A stretch of DNA of 30,286 nt from Allobosea sp. (GTDB taxonomy: Bacteria > Pseudomonadota > Alphaproteobacteria > Rhizobiales > Beijerinckiaceae), in NCBI GenBank assembly GCA_024231975.1, contig JAAEQB010000047.1:1-30286 (forward strand), in the 5' to 3' direction. The notes below the pieces were generated by a model, which ran no database searches, was not told the origin of the DNA, and saw only the letters and a list, made by a program, of their open reading frames with translations. Of the stretch, positions 8,783-15,263 are shown one piece after another (within the stretch, counting starts at the first letter, position 1; the number at the start of each line of letters is the position of its first letter). A program made the position numbers and the translations under genes.

Positions 8783-8840
8783 CCGTATGGCTCGCCCGTC
8801 TCCCGCCGGCTGCAAAAAAGGCTCATGGGCGGTTCGGCCA

Positions 8841-8872
8841 ATAAAAAAGAGCGGGCCGGCGGGCCCGCTCTT
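8841..8872 (-). terminator. Intrinsic terminator in the rimP-nusA leader (candidate attenuator)
   Basis: On the leftward strand an 11-bp perfect stem (AAGAGCGGGCC/GGCCCGCTCTT, 8847-8872, 4-nt loop) runs straight into TTTTTTAT. It lies downstream of the promoter at 8911-8939 and about 60 nt before the rimP start. No other leftward gene ends here. A competing pairing exists: GCCGGCG/CGCCGGC at 8855-8861 and 8876-8882 would take part of the terminator's 3' arm. Premature termination control is inferred. Confidence 0.7.
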
Positions 8873-8910
8873 GATCGCCGGCTTACACCGAAACCAGAGC
8901 TGTTGGCCGC

Positions 8911-8939
8911 TATCTAGTCCCGTTTCCGCGATCTTGCAA
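8911..8939 (-). promoter_or_regulatory. Sigma-70-type promoter for the rimP-nusA-infB operon
   Basis: On the leftward strand TTGCAA (8939-8934) and TAGATA (8916-8911) are separated by exactly 17 nt, close to the housekeeping consensus. The predicted start near 8904 would give a leader of about 120 nt that includes the hairpin at 8847-8872. The call rests on motif match and position. Confidence 0.55.
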
Positions 8940-9002
8940 GCCTGTCCTCGATTTCGACGATCCCGCTAACCCGCTGGTCATTCTTCATTGCTAGGAGGGG
9001 AG

Positions 9003-9026
9003 ATGGTCGTGTGTGAGGTTGCGTGA
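9003..9026 (+). CDS. Seven-codon mini-ORF coupled to the DUF2336 gene
   Basis: The best ribosome-binding site in the area, TAGGAGGGG (8991-8999), is placed for the ATG at 9003, not for the DUF2336 start 23 nt later. That ATG opens a seven-residue frame (MVVCEVA). Its TGA overlaps the DUF2336 ATG as TGATG. This is the classic layout for a leader peptide feeding reinitiation. It could also be chance, with the strong site serving the downstream start at poor spacing. Confidence 0.4.
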   Translation: MVVCEVA

Positions 9027-10141
9027 TGAGTCCTGTCGGCGCGTTGCTGCGCGATCTCGAGACGACGATGGCACGTGGCTCGACGGATGAGCGCGCCGTC
9101 ATCCTGTCGCGCCTGACCGATCTCTTCCTGGCCACGGCCAACGACATGGGCGAGGATCAGGTCGGCGTCTTCGACGTGGTGATCGGCCGCCTCGCCCGCG
9201 CGATCGAGATGCGGGCGCGCATCGAACTGGCCGAGCGGCTGGCTCCCGTTCCCAACGCGCCGAGCGGCGTCGTGCGCCAGCTTGCGCTCGATGAGATCGC
9301 TGTCGCCCGGCCGGTCCTCGTCGCCTCGCCCCGTCTCAGCGACCATGATCTCGTCGCCATCGCCGCTGCCAAGGGGCGCGACCATATGCTCGCCATAACC
9401 GAGCGGCCGGATCTCGGCGAGCCGGTCACCGATTTCCTGATCCTGCGCGGCGGGCGCGTTGTGACCCATGCCGTCGCCGCCAACCAGAGTGCCCGCTTCT
9501 CCCGCCATGGCATGGGCGTCCTCGTCATGCGCGCCGCTCAGGACGACGCCCTGCAGGCGACGCTCGGCACCCGCGCCGACATTCCCGGCGATCTCGCCGA
9601 GCAATTGCTGGCTGCCGCTAAGAGCTCGGCCCGCCGCCGGCTCGAAGCCTCGCTCGAGCCCTCCCTGGCCGGCGCCGTCGCCGGTGCGGTCGAGCGCGGC
9701 GCCGAAGCCGTCTCTGCCCAGACGGCCATCGGCGACGAGCTCGGCCGGTTCGGCAAGGCGTTGGCGGACGTCAAGGCCTTGGACGAGGCCGGCAAGCTCG
9801 ATGAATCCGTGGTCGCGCAATACGCGACCTCCGGCGCGGTGGAGCATGCGATCTGCGGCGTCGCCACCCTTGCCCGCCTGACCTTGCCGGCGACCGAGCA
9901 GATCGTCTTCGGTCCCGATCGCGACGCGGTGCTTCTGGTGGCGCGGGGAATGGGCTGGTCCTGGGAAACGACCAGGGCACTGATCGGTCTGCGCAAGGGC
10001 GACGGCAAGTCCGCCCCGGTGCTGGAGCGGGCCAAGCAGAGCTTCCGCAACCTGACGCCGATGACGGCGCAGCGCGTGCTCGGTTTCCTCAGGATGCGCG
10101 ACGGTGCGCAGTCAGATAGCTCGGCACCCGCCCGGCCTTGA
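9026..10141 (+). CDS. DUF2336 domain-containing protein
   Basis: The 371-residue product is soluble and largely alpha-helical, with no signal peptide or membrane segment. It matches in outline the alphaproteobacterial DUF2336 family: helical HEAT-like repeats in the N-terminal half (AIEMRARIELAERLAPVPNAP, then VARPVLVASPRLSDHDL). A long Ala/Glu-rich middle follows. The conserved C-terminal block ends in LTPMTAQRVLGFLRMRDG. The function is not known with certainty, and no catalytic motif is visible. The start is the ATG at 9026, with a GTG immediately before it at 9023 also possible. The gene is the only rightward one between truB and xre. Its 3' end overlaps the 3' end of trmB by 53 bp on the opposite strand. 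Codon choice looks like its neighbours, so recent transfer is not suggested. Confidence 0.82.
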   Translation: MSPVGALLRDLETTMARGSTDERAVILSRLTDLFLATANDMGEDQVGVFDVVIGRLARAIEMRARIELAERLAPVPNAPSGVVRQLALDEIAVARPVLVASPRLSDHDLVAIAAAKGRDHMLAITERPDLGEPVTDFLILRGGRVVTHAVAANQSARFSRHGMGVLVMRAAQDDALQATLGTRADIPGDLAEQLLAAAKSSARRRLEASLEPSLAGAVAGAVERGAEAVSAQTAIGDELGRFGKALADVKALDEAGKLDESVVAQYATSGAVEHAICGVATLARLTLPATEQIVFGPDRDAVLLVARGMGWSWETTRALIGLRKGDGKSAPVLERAKQSFRNLTPMTAQRVLGFLRMRDGAQSDSSAPARP

Positions 10142-10781
10142 CCGCCTTCGCCTCGTAGCGGGTGCGGACCCACCCCGGATAAGGTTGGCGCCAGTCGTCA
10201 GCGCTCTCGTCGATCCAGTCGAAATCGGGCGAGGCGGCGAGCCGCGCCAGCGTCCAGCCGACATAGTCGTCGATGTCACTGGCGAAGCGGAAGCGGCCGC
10301 CCGGCCTCAGCACCCTGGCGAGCAGAGAGAGTGTCCGCTCGGAGACGAAGCGGCGCTTGCGCTGGCGACGCTTCGGCCAGGGATCCGGATAGAGCAGATC
10401 CGCCGCGTCGACGCTCCCCTCAGGCAGCTGCGGCAGCAGCAGCGCGGCATCGCCGTCCCAGAGCCGGATGTTGCGCAGGCCCTCCTGCTCGATCACGGCC
10501 AGGAACTTGGCCATGCCATTGATGAAGGGCTCGACGCCGATGAACCCGATCTGCGGGCTTTCGCGCATGCGGTGCAGCAGGTGCTCGCCGCCGCCGAAGC
10601 CGATCTCCAGCCTGACCGCTTCGACCGGGATGGGGAAGAGCGCCTTCAGATCCGCGATCGGGCCTTCGGGCAAACGAAGCGTCGGCAAGGTCTCGGCGAT
10701 GCGCTCGGCCTGGCCTTGGCGCAGGCCCTTGCCCTTGCGCCGGCCGAAGAAGGCCCGTTCGGAATCGTGCTGGTCAGTCAT
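10089..10781 (-). CDS. trmB: tRNA (guanine-N7)-methyltransferase (m7G46)
   Basis: TrmB uses S-adenosylmethionine to form m7G at position 46 of tRNA. The 230-residue protein carries the SAM-binding motif EIGFGGGEHLLH near residues 59-70, IGVEPF near 81 and the family signature DPWPKRRQRKRRF near 133-145. It ends with the conserved Tyr/Glu/Lys-containing stretch RTRYEAKA and about 15 further residues. The start ATG at 10781 has AAAGG upstream. The gene follows metK, which makes its cofactor, but a strong terminator lies between them. Expression therefore needs read-through or a separate promoter. The last 53 bp overlap the convergent DUF2336 gene. Confidence 0.96.
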   Translation of the reverse strand: MTDQHDSERAFFGRRKGKGLRQGQAERIAETLPTLRLPEGPIADLKALFPIPVEAVRLEIGFGGGEHLLHRMRESPQIGFIGVEPFINGMAKFLAVIEQEGLRNIRLWDGDAALLLPQLPEGSVDAADLLYPDPWPKRRQRKRRFVSERTLSLLARVLRPGGRFRFASDIDDYVGWTLARLAASPDFDWIDESADDWRQPYPGWVRTRYEAKAVKAGRVPSYLTAHRRAS

Positions 10782-10806
10782 AGGAGGCCTTTACGGCGAG
10801 CGGCCG

Positions 10807-10839
10807 GAAAGAAAAAGGCCGGGGCATCGCCCCGGCCTT
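10807..10839 (-). terminator. Rho-independent terminator after metK
   Basis: AAGGCCGGGGC/GCCCCGGCCTT forms an 11-bp stem with a 3-nt loop (10815-10839). It is followed on the leftward strand by TTTTTCTTTC. It starts about 24 nt past the metK stop and ends 25 nt before the trmB start, so it lies in the untranslated region between the two genes. Confidence 0.88.
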
Positions 10840-10862
10840 GATATCCTTGCGGATGAGCTGGA

Positions 10863-12068
<1,206 letters not shown>

Positions 12069-12217
12069 GACCGGTGGATCCTTCTCAGGTGGCTGCGAAG
12101 CGGCGCGGCGTATGCCTGCGCCTGCACGAAAAAATGCGCAGCGTCTTTCGCAGCGGAAGGGTTCGCCGTCAAGGCCGGAAATTCTTTTCGCAGATGGATC
12201 GTTCGTTAAGACAAACG

Positions 12218-12244
12218 AAAAAAAGCGAAATCAGGGCAATTCGC
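12218..12244 (-). terminator. Possible terminator overlapping the xre stop codon near metK
   Basis: On the leftward strand GCGAA and TTCGC form a short 5-bp stem (12225-12244) around a 10-nt loop that contains the xre TGA. Seven consecutive Ts follow (12224-12218). The U-tract is strong and the stem weak, so efficiency is uncertain. Confidence 0.45.
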
Positions 12245-12644
12245 CGGGATCGTCCGCCAAAGCCTCGACGAGATCGATGACGCGTCGGCGCACCCGCGGG
12301 CTCTTGATGCGCACGAACGCCTTCGACAGTTGCACACCCTCGCTGGTGGACAGGAAATCGGCGACATAGGCCGTGCTCGACGCATCGGCGAAGCCAACGG
12401 CGGTCGCTTCGCCGGAAGGCGCGCCCTCGAAGAAGAAGGCGACAGGCACGCCCAGCATCTTGGCGATCTGCTGCAGGCGGCTCGCGCTGATTCTATTGGT
12501 ACCCTTTTCGTATTTCTGCACCTGCTGGAAGGTCAGGCCCAGTGCCTCGCCGAGCTTTTCCTGGCTGATGCCAGCCAGCATGCGCTGCATGCGCACCCGG
12601 CTGCCGACATGACGGTCGATCGGATTCGGGAGTTTCTTGAGCAT
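12231..12644 (-). CDS. XRE-family transcriptional regulator, PraR/PhrR type (copy 1)
   Basis: This 137-residue cytoplasmic DNA-binding protein has a Cro/C1-type helix-turn-helix at about residues 15-70. SQEKLGEALGLTFQQVQKYE is the turn-and-recognition-helix part, followed by KGTNRISASRLQQIAKML. A C-terminal domain follows (YVADFLSTSEGVQLSKAF, then KSPRVRRRVIDLVEAL). It resembles the PraR/PhrR regulators of rhizobia, which control quorum sensing, attachment and stress genes. The ATG at 12644 has AGGTGA upstream. It is divergent from the luxR gene with a 146-bp shared promoter region. A second copy about 80% identical by eye lies at 14737-15156. Its place next to metK is the ancestral one in rhizobia, as far as I recall. 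Confidence 0.9.
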   Translation of the reverse strand: MLKKLPNPIDRHVGSRVRMQRMLAGISQEKLGEALGLTFQQVQKYEKGTNRISASRLQQIAKMLGVPVAFFFEGAPSGEATAVGFADASSTAYVADFLSTSEGVQLSKAFVRIKSPRVRRRVIDLVEALADDPGELP

Positions 12645-12717
12645 GGGCCGTTCACCTCACGTCACACTCAACCGCACTTCCGGCTTCGCGTCTACCACCG
12701 GCTCTGGTCGCCTCCGG

Positions 12718-12737
12718 ATTGGTATGCATTGGTATGC
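12718..12737 (+). repeat. Tandem 10-bp direct repeat in the xre/luxR promoter region
   Basis: ATTGGTATGC occurs twice head to tail, one helical turn apart, about midway between the divergent xre and luxR starts. A related GTTGATTC follows. Same-face spacing suggests a cooperative regulator-binding site, perhaps for one of the neighbouring XRE or LuxR proteins. The repeat is seen; the role is inferred. Confidence 0.5.
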
Positions 12738-12790
12738 GTTGATTCTTGGCCGTTCTGTGTTGAAAGTGATAAGGTCAAAAAAGACGGGAC

Positions 12791-13522
12791 ATGTCGGGAC
12801 GACATTTCAACGCGGGACGAGACGCGCTCGACTTCATCGATCGGCTGAGCACCCTCACCGATCCGACGATGGTCGTTGCTGCCTTGCGCGACAAGCTCGC
12901 CAGCTATGGCTTTCACGCCTTCCTGATCACCGGCCTGCCGGAAATCGGTGATCGGATCGACCCGCTCGTCCTTCTCAATGGCTGGCCGCCGGGCTGGTTC
13001 GAGCTCTATCTGGAGAAGTCGTTCTCGGATTGGGACCCGATCGCGGCCCATTGCAAGACGACGATCGATCCCTTCGCCTGGAACGATGTCTATCAGGAGG
13101 GCGTGGCATTGCCGCGCCAGCGCGAGGTGATGCACCGGGCGCGCGACTTCAACATGATCGAGGGCTTCTGCGTACCCATTCACGGTGAGGCAGGCTTCCA
13201 GGCGGTGGTCACCATGGCAGGCGACCGACCGGATCTGTCGCGCCAGGCTAGATCGGCCATCCACCTGATGTCGATCTACGCCCATGGTAAGGCGGCCGAT
13301 TGCATGCGGCCGGCCCGCCGTGAGCATGTGCTGACCGTGCGCGAGCGCGAAGTCCTGACCTGGTTCGCGATCGGCAAGACGACGGAAGGCGTGGCGGAGC
13401 GGCTCGGCGTTTCGGCGGGCACGGCCGAGGCCCATTTCGAGAATGCGGCCCGCAAGCTCGGCGTCAGAGGCCGCACGCGCACGGTCATCGAAGCCTATCG
13501 CCGCGGCGAGATCAGCATTTAG
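12791..13522 (+). CDS. LuxR-family autoinducer-binding transcriptional regulator
   Basis: The 243-residue protein has the two-domain plan of quorum-sensing receptors. The N-terminal autoinducer-binding domain (about 20-165) keeps the ligand-pocket residues of the family: Trp69 and Tyr73 in WFELY, Asp82-Pro83 in SDWDPI, Trp97 in PFAWNDV, and the GFCVPIHG strand. The C-terminal LuxR helix-turn-helix (about 180-240) starts with LTVREREVLTW and has GVSAGTAEAHFENAARKLGV as recognition region. It should bind an acyl-homoserine lactone made by the adjacent synthase and act on a lux-type box, probably the palindromes at 13585-13620. The ATG at 12791 has only a weak purine-rich site (AAAAAAGACGGGAC). 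It is divergent from xre copy 1 and 154 bp upstream of the synthase gene. Confidence 0.95.
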   Translation: MSGRHFNAGRDALDFIDRLSTLTDPTMVVAALRDKLASYGFHAFLITGLPEIGDRIDPLVLLNGWPPGWFELYLEKSFSDWDPIAAHCKTTIDPFAWNDVYQEGVALPRQREVMHRARDFNMIEGFCVPIHGEAGFQAVVTMAGDRPDLSRQARSAIHLMSIYAHGKAADCMRPARREHVLTVREREVLTWFAIGKTTEGVAERLGVSAGTAEAHFENAARKLGVRGRTRTVIEAYRRGEISI

Positions 13523-13584
13523 AGTCTCTATGCGTGTTCCGTAGAGGCGGGACCACTTTTGCGATAGGAACAACCGTTCGAATC

Positions 13585-13620
13585 CGGCCGATTTCGGCCG
13601 CATCTTCCGGAATTCCGGAA
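13585..13620 (+). promoter_or_regulatory. Two adjacent 16-bp palindromes upstream of the luxI-type gene (lux-box candidates)
   Basis: CGGCCGA-tt-TCGGCCG (13585-13600) and the perfect palindrome TTCCGGAATTCCGGAA (13605-13620) lie side by side, with centres exactly 20 bp apart, 57-92 bp before the synthase ATG. LuxR-type proteins bind dyad sites of about this size just upstream of synthase promoters. Which of the two is the LuxR box, and whether the other serves an XRE protein, cannot be told. Confidence 0.6.
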
Positions 13621-13676
13621 TACCCATGAAACCTGAATGGAGCCAGCCTGCGTCCCTCTAGGAAGGGGAGGCGGCG

Positions 13677-14318
13677 ATGATCCACGTTATCGATGCCGGG
13701 AACCGGCACCTCTACGGTGCCGAGCTCGAGCAGCACTACAAGATCCGGCACCAGATCTATGTCGGCGAGCGCAAATGGATGGCGCTCGAACGGCCCGATG
13801 GCCGCGAGGTCGACCAGTTCGACAATGCCGACGCGACCTATCTGCTGGCGATCGAGAACGGGCGCGTGATCGGCGGCACGCGGCTCGTTCCGACGACCTG
13901 TCCGCATCTCATGGCGGATGTCTTCCCCTTCCTGGCCGATGTGCGTGGGCTTCAGCGCGGTAGCGACATCGTCGAATGGACGCGCATCTTCGTCTTGCCG
14001 GAGCGGCGCGGTCCAGACAGCAAGATCCTGCACACGGTTCTTGCCGGCATGTTCGAATACTGCCTGGCCAACGACATCGCGGCGATCACGGTGGTGATGG
14101 AGACCTGGTGGATGCCGCGCTTCCTGGAGTTGGGCTGGGAGGTCAGGCCGCTTGGGCTGCCGACGATGATCGACGGCATGAACTGCGTCGGCACGATCAT
14201 CACGGTGAGCGAGGACGCCTATCGCCGCACCCTCGCCTTCAAGGATATCGACGCGCCGGTGATCCTGTCGCATCGCGCGAGCCGGGCTCCGGGCGAGCGG
14301 AGGATCTCGCATGGCTAG
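13677..14318 (+). CDS. LuxI-family acyl-homoserine-lactone synthase
   Basis: The 213-residue enzyme joins an acyl group to S-adenosylmethionine to make an N-acyl-homoserine lactone. Family-invariant residues are present: Arg24, Trp34 (ERKW), Asp46 and Asp49 (DQFD), Arg69 (GGTRLVPT), Glu100 and Arg103 (EWTRIF). Position 28, usually Phe, is Tyr in RHQIYVGERKW. That pattern, together with ETWWMPRFLELGW followed by PLGLP, recalls the RpaI/BjaI/BraI synthases of Rhodopseudomonas and Bradyrhizobium, which use aryl- or branched-chain CoA substrates. The product here may thus not be a straight-chain lactone. GGGGAGG lies 6 nt before the ATG. The stop overlaps the next small gene by 8 nt. Confidence 0.95.
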   Translation: MIHVIDAGNRHLYGAELEQHYKIRHQIYVGERKWMALERPDGREVDQFDNADATYLLAIENGRVIGGTRLVPTTCPHLMADVFPFLADVRGLQRGSDIVEWTRIFVLPERRGPDSKILHTVLAGMFEYCLANDIAAITVVMETWWMPRFLELGWEVRPLGLPTMIDGMNCVGTIITVSEDAYRRTLAFKDIDAPVILSHRASRAPGERRISHG

Positions 14319-14598
14319 TCAGCATGATACCGGCAGCAGCCGCGACAAGATCGAATATGCGCTCGGCCTGCTCACCGCCCTGCTGCGCAACCAGCCGGTG
14401 CATCAGGAGCTGGTGGATGTCGCCTATCGCATGGACCTGCCGGACGAGCTCTGGCTCGCGGTGCAGATCCTGTCCATGTCGGAGCCGGACCAGGTGAAGC
14501 TCAGGGATTTCCTGCTGGTCAATCCCAGCCCGCAATTGCAGCGGCTCAACCGGAACACCCTCGTCCTGACCCAGGACGCGGCGCCGTCCCTGCACTAG
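14311..14598 (+). CDS. Small protein coupled to the AHL synthase, CinS-like anti-repressor candidate
   Basis: The 95-residue product is soluble, helical and mildly acidic, with no signal or membrane segment and no known motif. Features visible are the helix KIEYALGLLTALLRNQPVHQ, a second helical part (LPDELWLAVQILSMSEPDQ) and a DFLLVNP stretch. Its ATG overlaps the end of the luxI-type gene by 8 nt. It has a strong GGAGG site 7 nt upstream, so it is real and coupled. In Rhizobium leguminosarum the gene just downstream of cinI encodes CinS, a small protein that binds the repressor PraR and relieves repression. Here two PraR-type genes flank the locus, which makes the same role attractive. Sequence similarity to CinS has not been checked. 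It could instead be a QseM/TraM-like antiactivator. Confidence 0.8.
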   Translation: MASQHDTGSSRDKIEYALGLLTALLRNQPVHQELVDVAYRMDLPDELWLAVQILSMSEPDQVKLRDFLLVNPSPQLQRLNRNTLVLTQDAAPSLH

Positions 14599-14618
14599 AC
14601 CCGAAGCAACGCAAAGCG

Positions 14619-14660
14619 CCGGCATCCATCGCAGAGCTCCTGCGATCCGATGGATGCCGG
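14619..14660. terminator. Long hairpin between the convergent quorum-sensing and xre-2 genes
   Basis: CCGGCATCCATCG (14619-14631) and its exact complement (14648-14660) form a 13-bp stem. An inner alternative (ATCGCAG/CTGCGAT) is also possible. It lies 20 nt past the small gene and 76 nt before the convergent xre-2 stop. It could end transcripts from both sides, but no U-tract is present on either strand. Confidence 0.55.
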
Positions 14661-14736
14661 TGGTGCGCCGCCAGGCGGCTTGTCCGGAACGGCGTTCGAT
14701 CCGCTTGCGGGAACGCGGTCCGAACTCGCGAGGATG

Positions 14737-15156
14737 TTACTGCTCGATGGTCTCGATCGGCGTCTCGCCGAGCGATTCGACGAGATCGACGATGCGCCGG
14801 CGCACGCGCGGGCTCTTGATGCGCACGAAGGCCTTGGTCAGCTGCACGCCCTCGCTGGTGGCGAGGAAATCGGCGACATAGGTCGTGGCCGAGGCATCGG
14901 CGAAGCCGTTCCCGATGCTGTCGTCGGCGGGGGCGCCGTCGAAGAAGAAGGCGACGGGCACGCCCAGCATCTTGGAAATCTGCTGCAATCGGCTGGCGCT
15001 GATCCGGTTGGTGCCCTTCTCGTATTTCTGCACCTGCTGGAAGGTCAGGCCCAGCGCCTCGCCGAGCCGCTCCTGGCTGACGCCGGCGAGCATACGGCGC
15101 ATCCGGACGCGGCTGCCGACATGCCGGTCGATCGGGTTCGGTACTTTCTTCAACAT
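14737..15156 (-). CDS. XRE-family transcriptional regulator, PraR/PhrR type (copy 2)
   Basis: This is a second copy of the regulator at 12231-12644: 139 residues, about 80% identical by eye. The helix-turn-helix is almost unchanged (SQERLGEALGLTFQQVQKYE) and so are the C-terminal KSPRVRRR residues. Differences cluster at residues 77-83 and the last ten. The ATG at 15156 matches the start of copy 1 (MLKK.PNPIDRHVGSRVRM). A longer frame to 15267 is possible but runs into the lnt end. AAAGGGGACC serves as ribosome-binding site. It is the gene next to lnt, and convergent with the luxI operon. Both copies look intact. Near-identical recognition helices predict the same DNA targets, while the variable C-termini could alter partner binding. 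Confidence 0.9.
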   Translation of the reverse strand: MLKKVPNPIDRHVGSRVRMRRMLAGVSQERLGEALGLTFQQVQKYEKGTNRISASRLQQISKMLGVPVAFFFDGAPADDSIGNGFADASATTYVADFLATSEGVQLTKAFVRIKSPRVRRRIVDLVESLGETPIETIEQ

Positions 15157-15263
15157 GGCTGCCGGTCCCCTTTGTTGTATCCGTCCAGACCTGTCGGCGG
15201 CCCGTTGAAGACCCGGTCCGGCCGGCATTTGGCGGCCGTCCCGGAAGAAAGTTCCAAATGGGA

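Noticed and set aside
8841..9022. tRNA or small RNA gene upstream of rimP, as metY in E. coli
   Set aside because: The leftward strand here does not fold into a tRNA cloverleaf and lacks the conserved T-loop sequence; a leader attenuator explains the hairpin better.
8978..9847. 289-codon leftward frame opposite the DUF2336 gene
   Set aside because: DUF2336 on the other strand has a recognisable conserved C-terminal block and a strong upstream translation site; the leftward frame has neither.
12692..13627. 311-codon leftward frame opposite the luxR gene
   Set aside because: It spans the whole luxR gene and both its flanking promoter regions, and its translation lacks any domain feature, whereas the LuxR protein is unmistakable.
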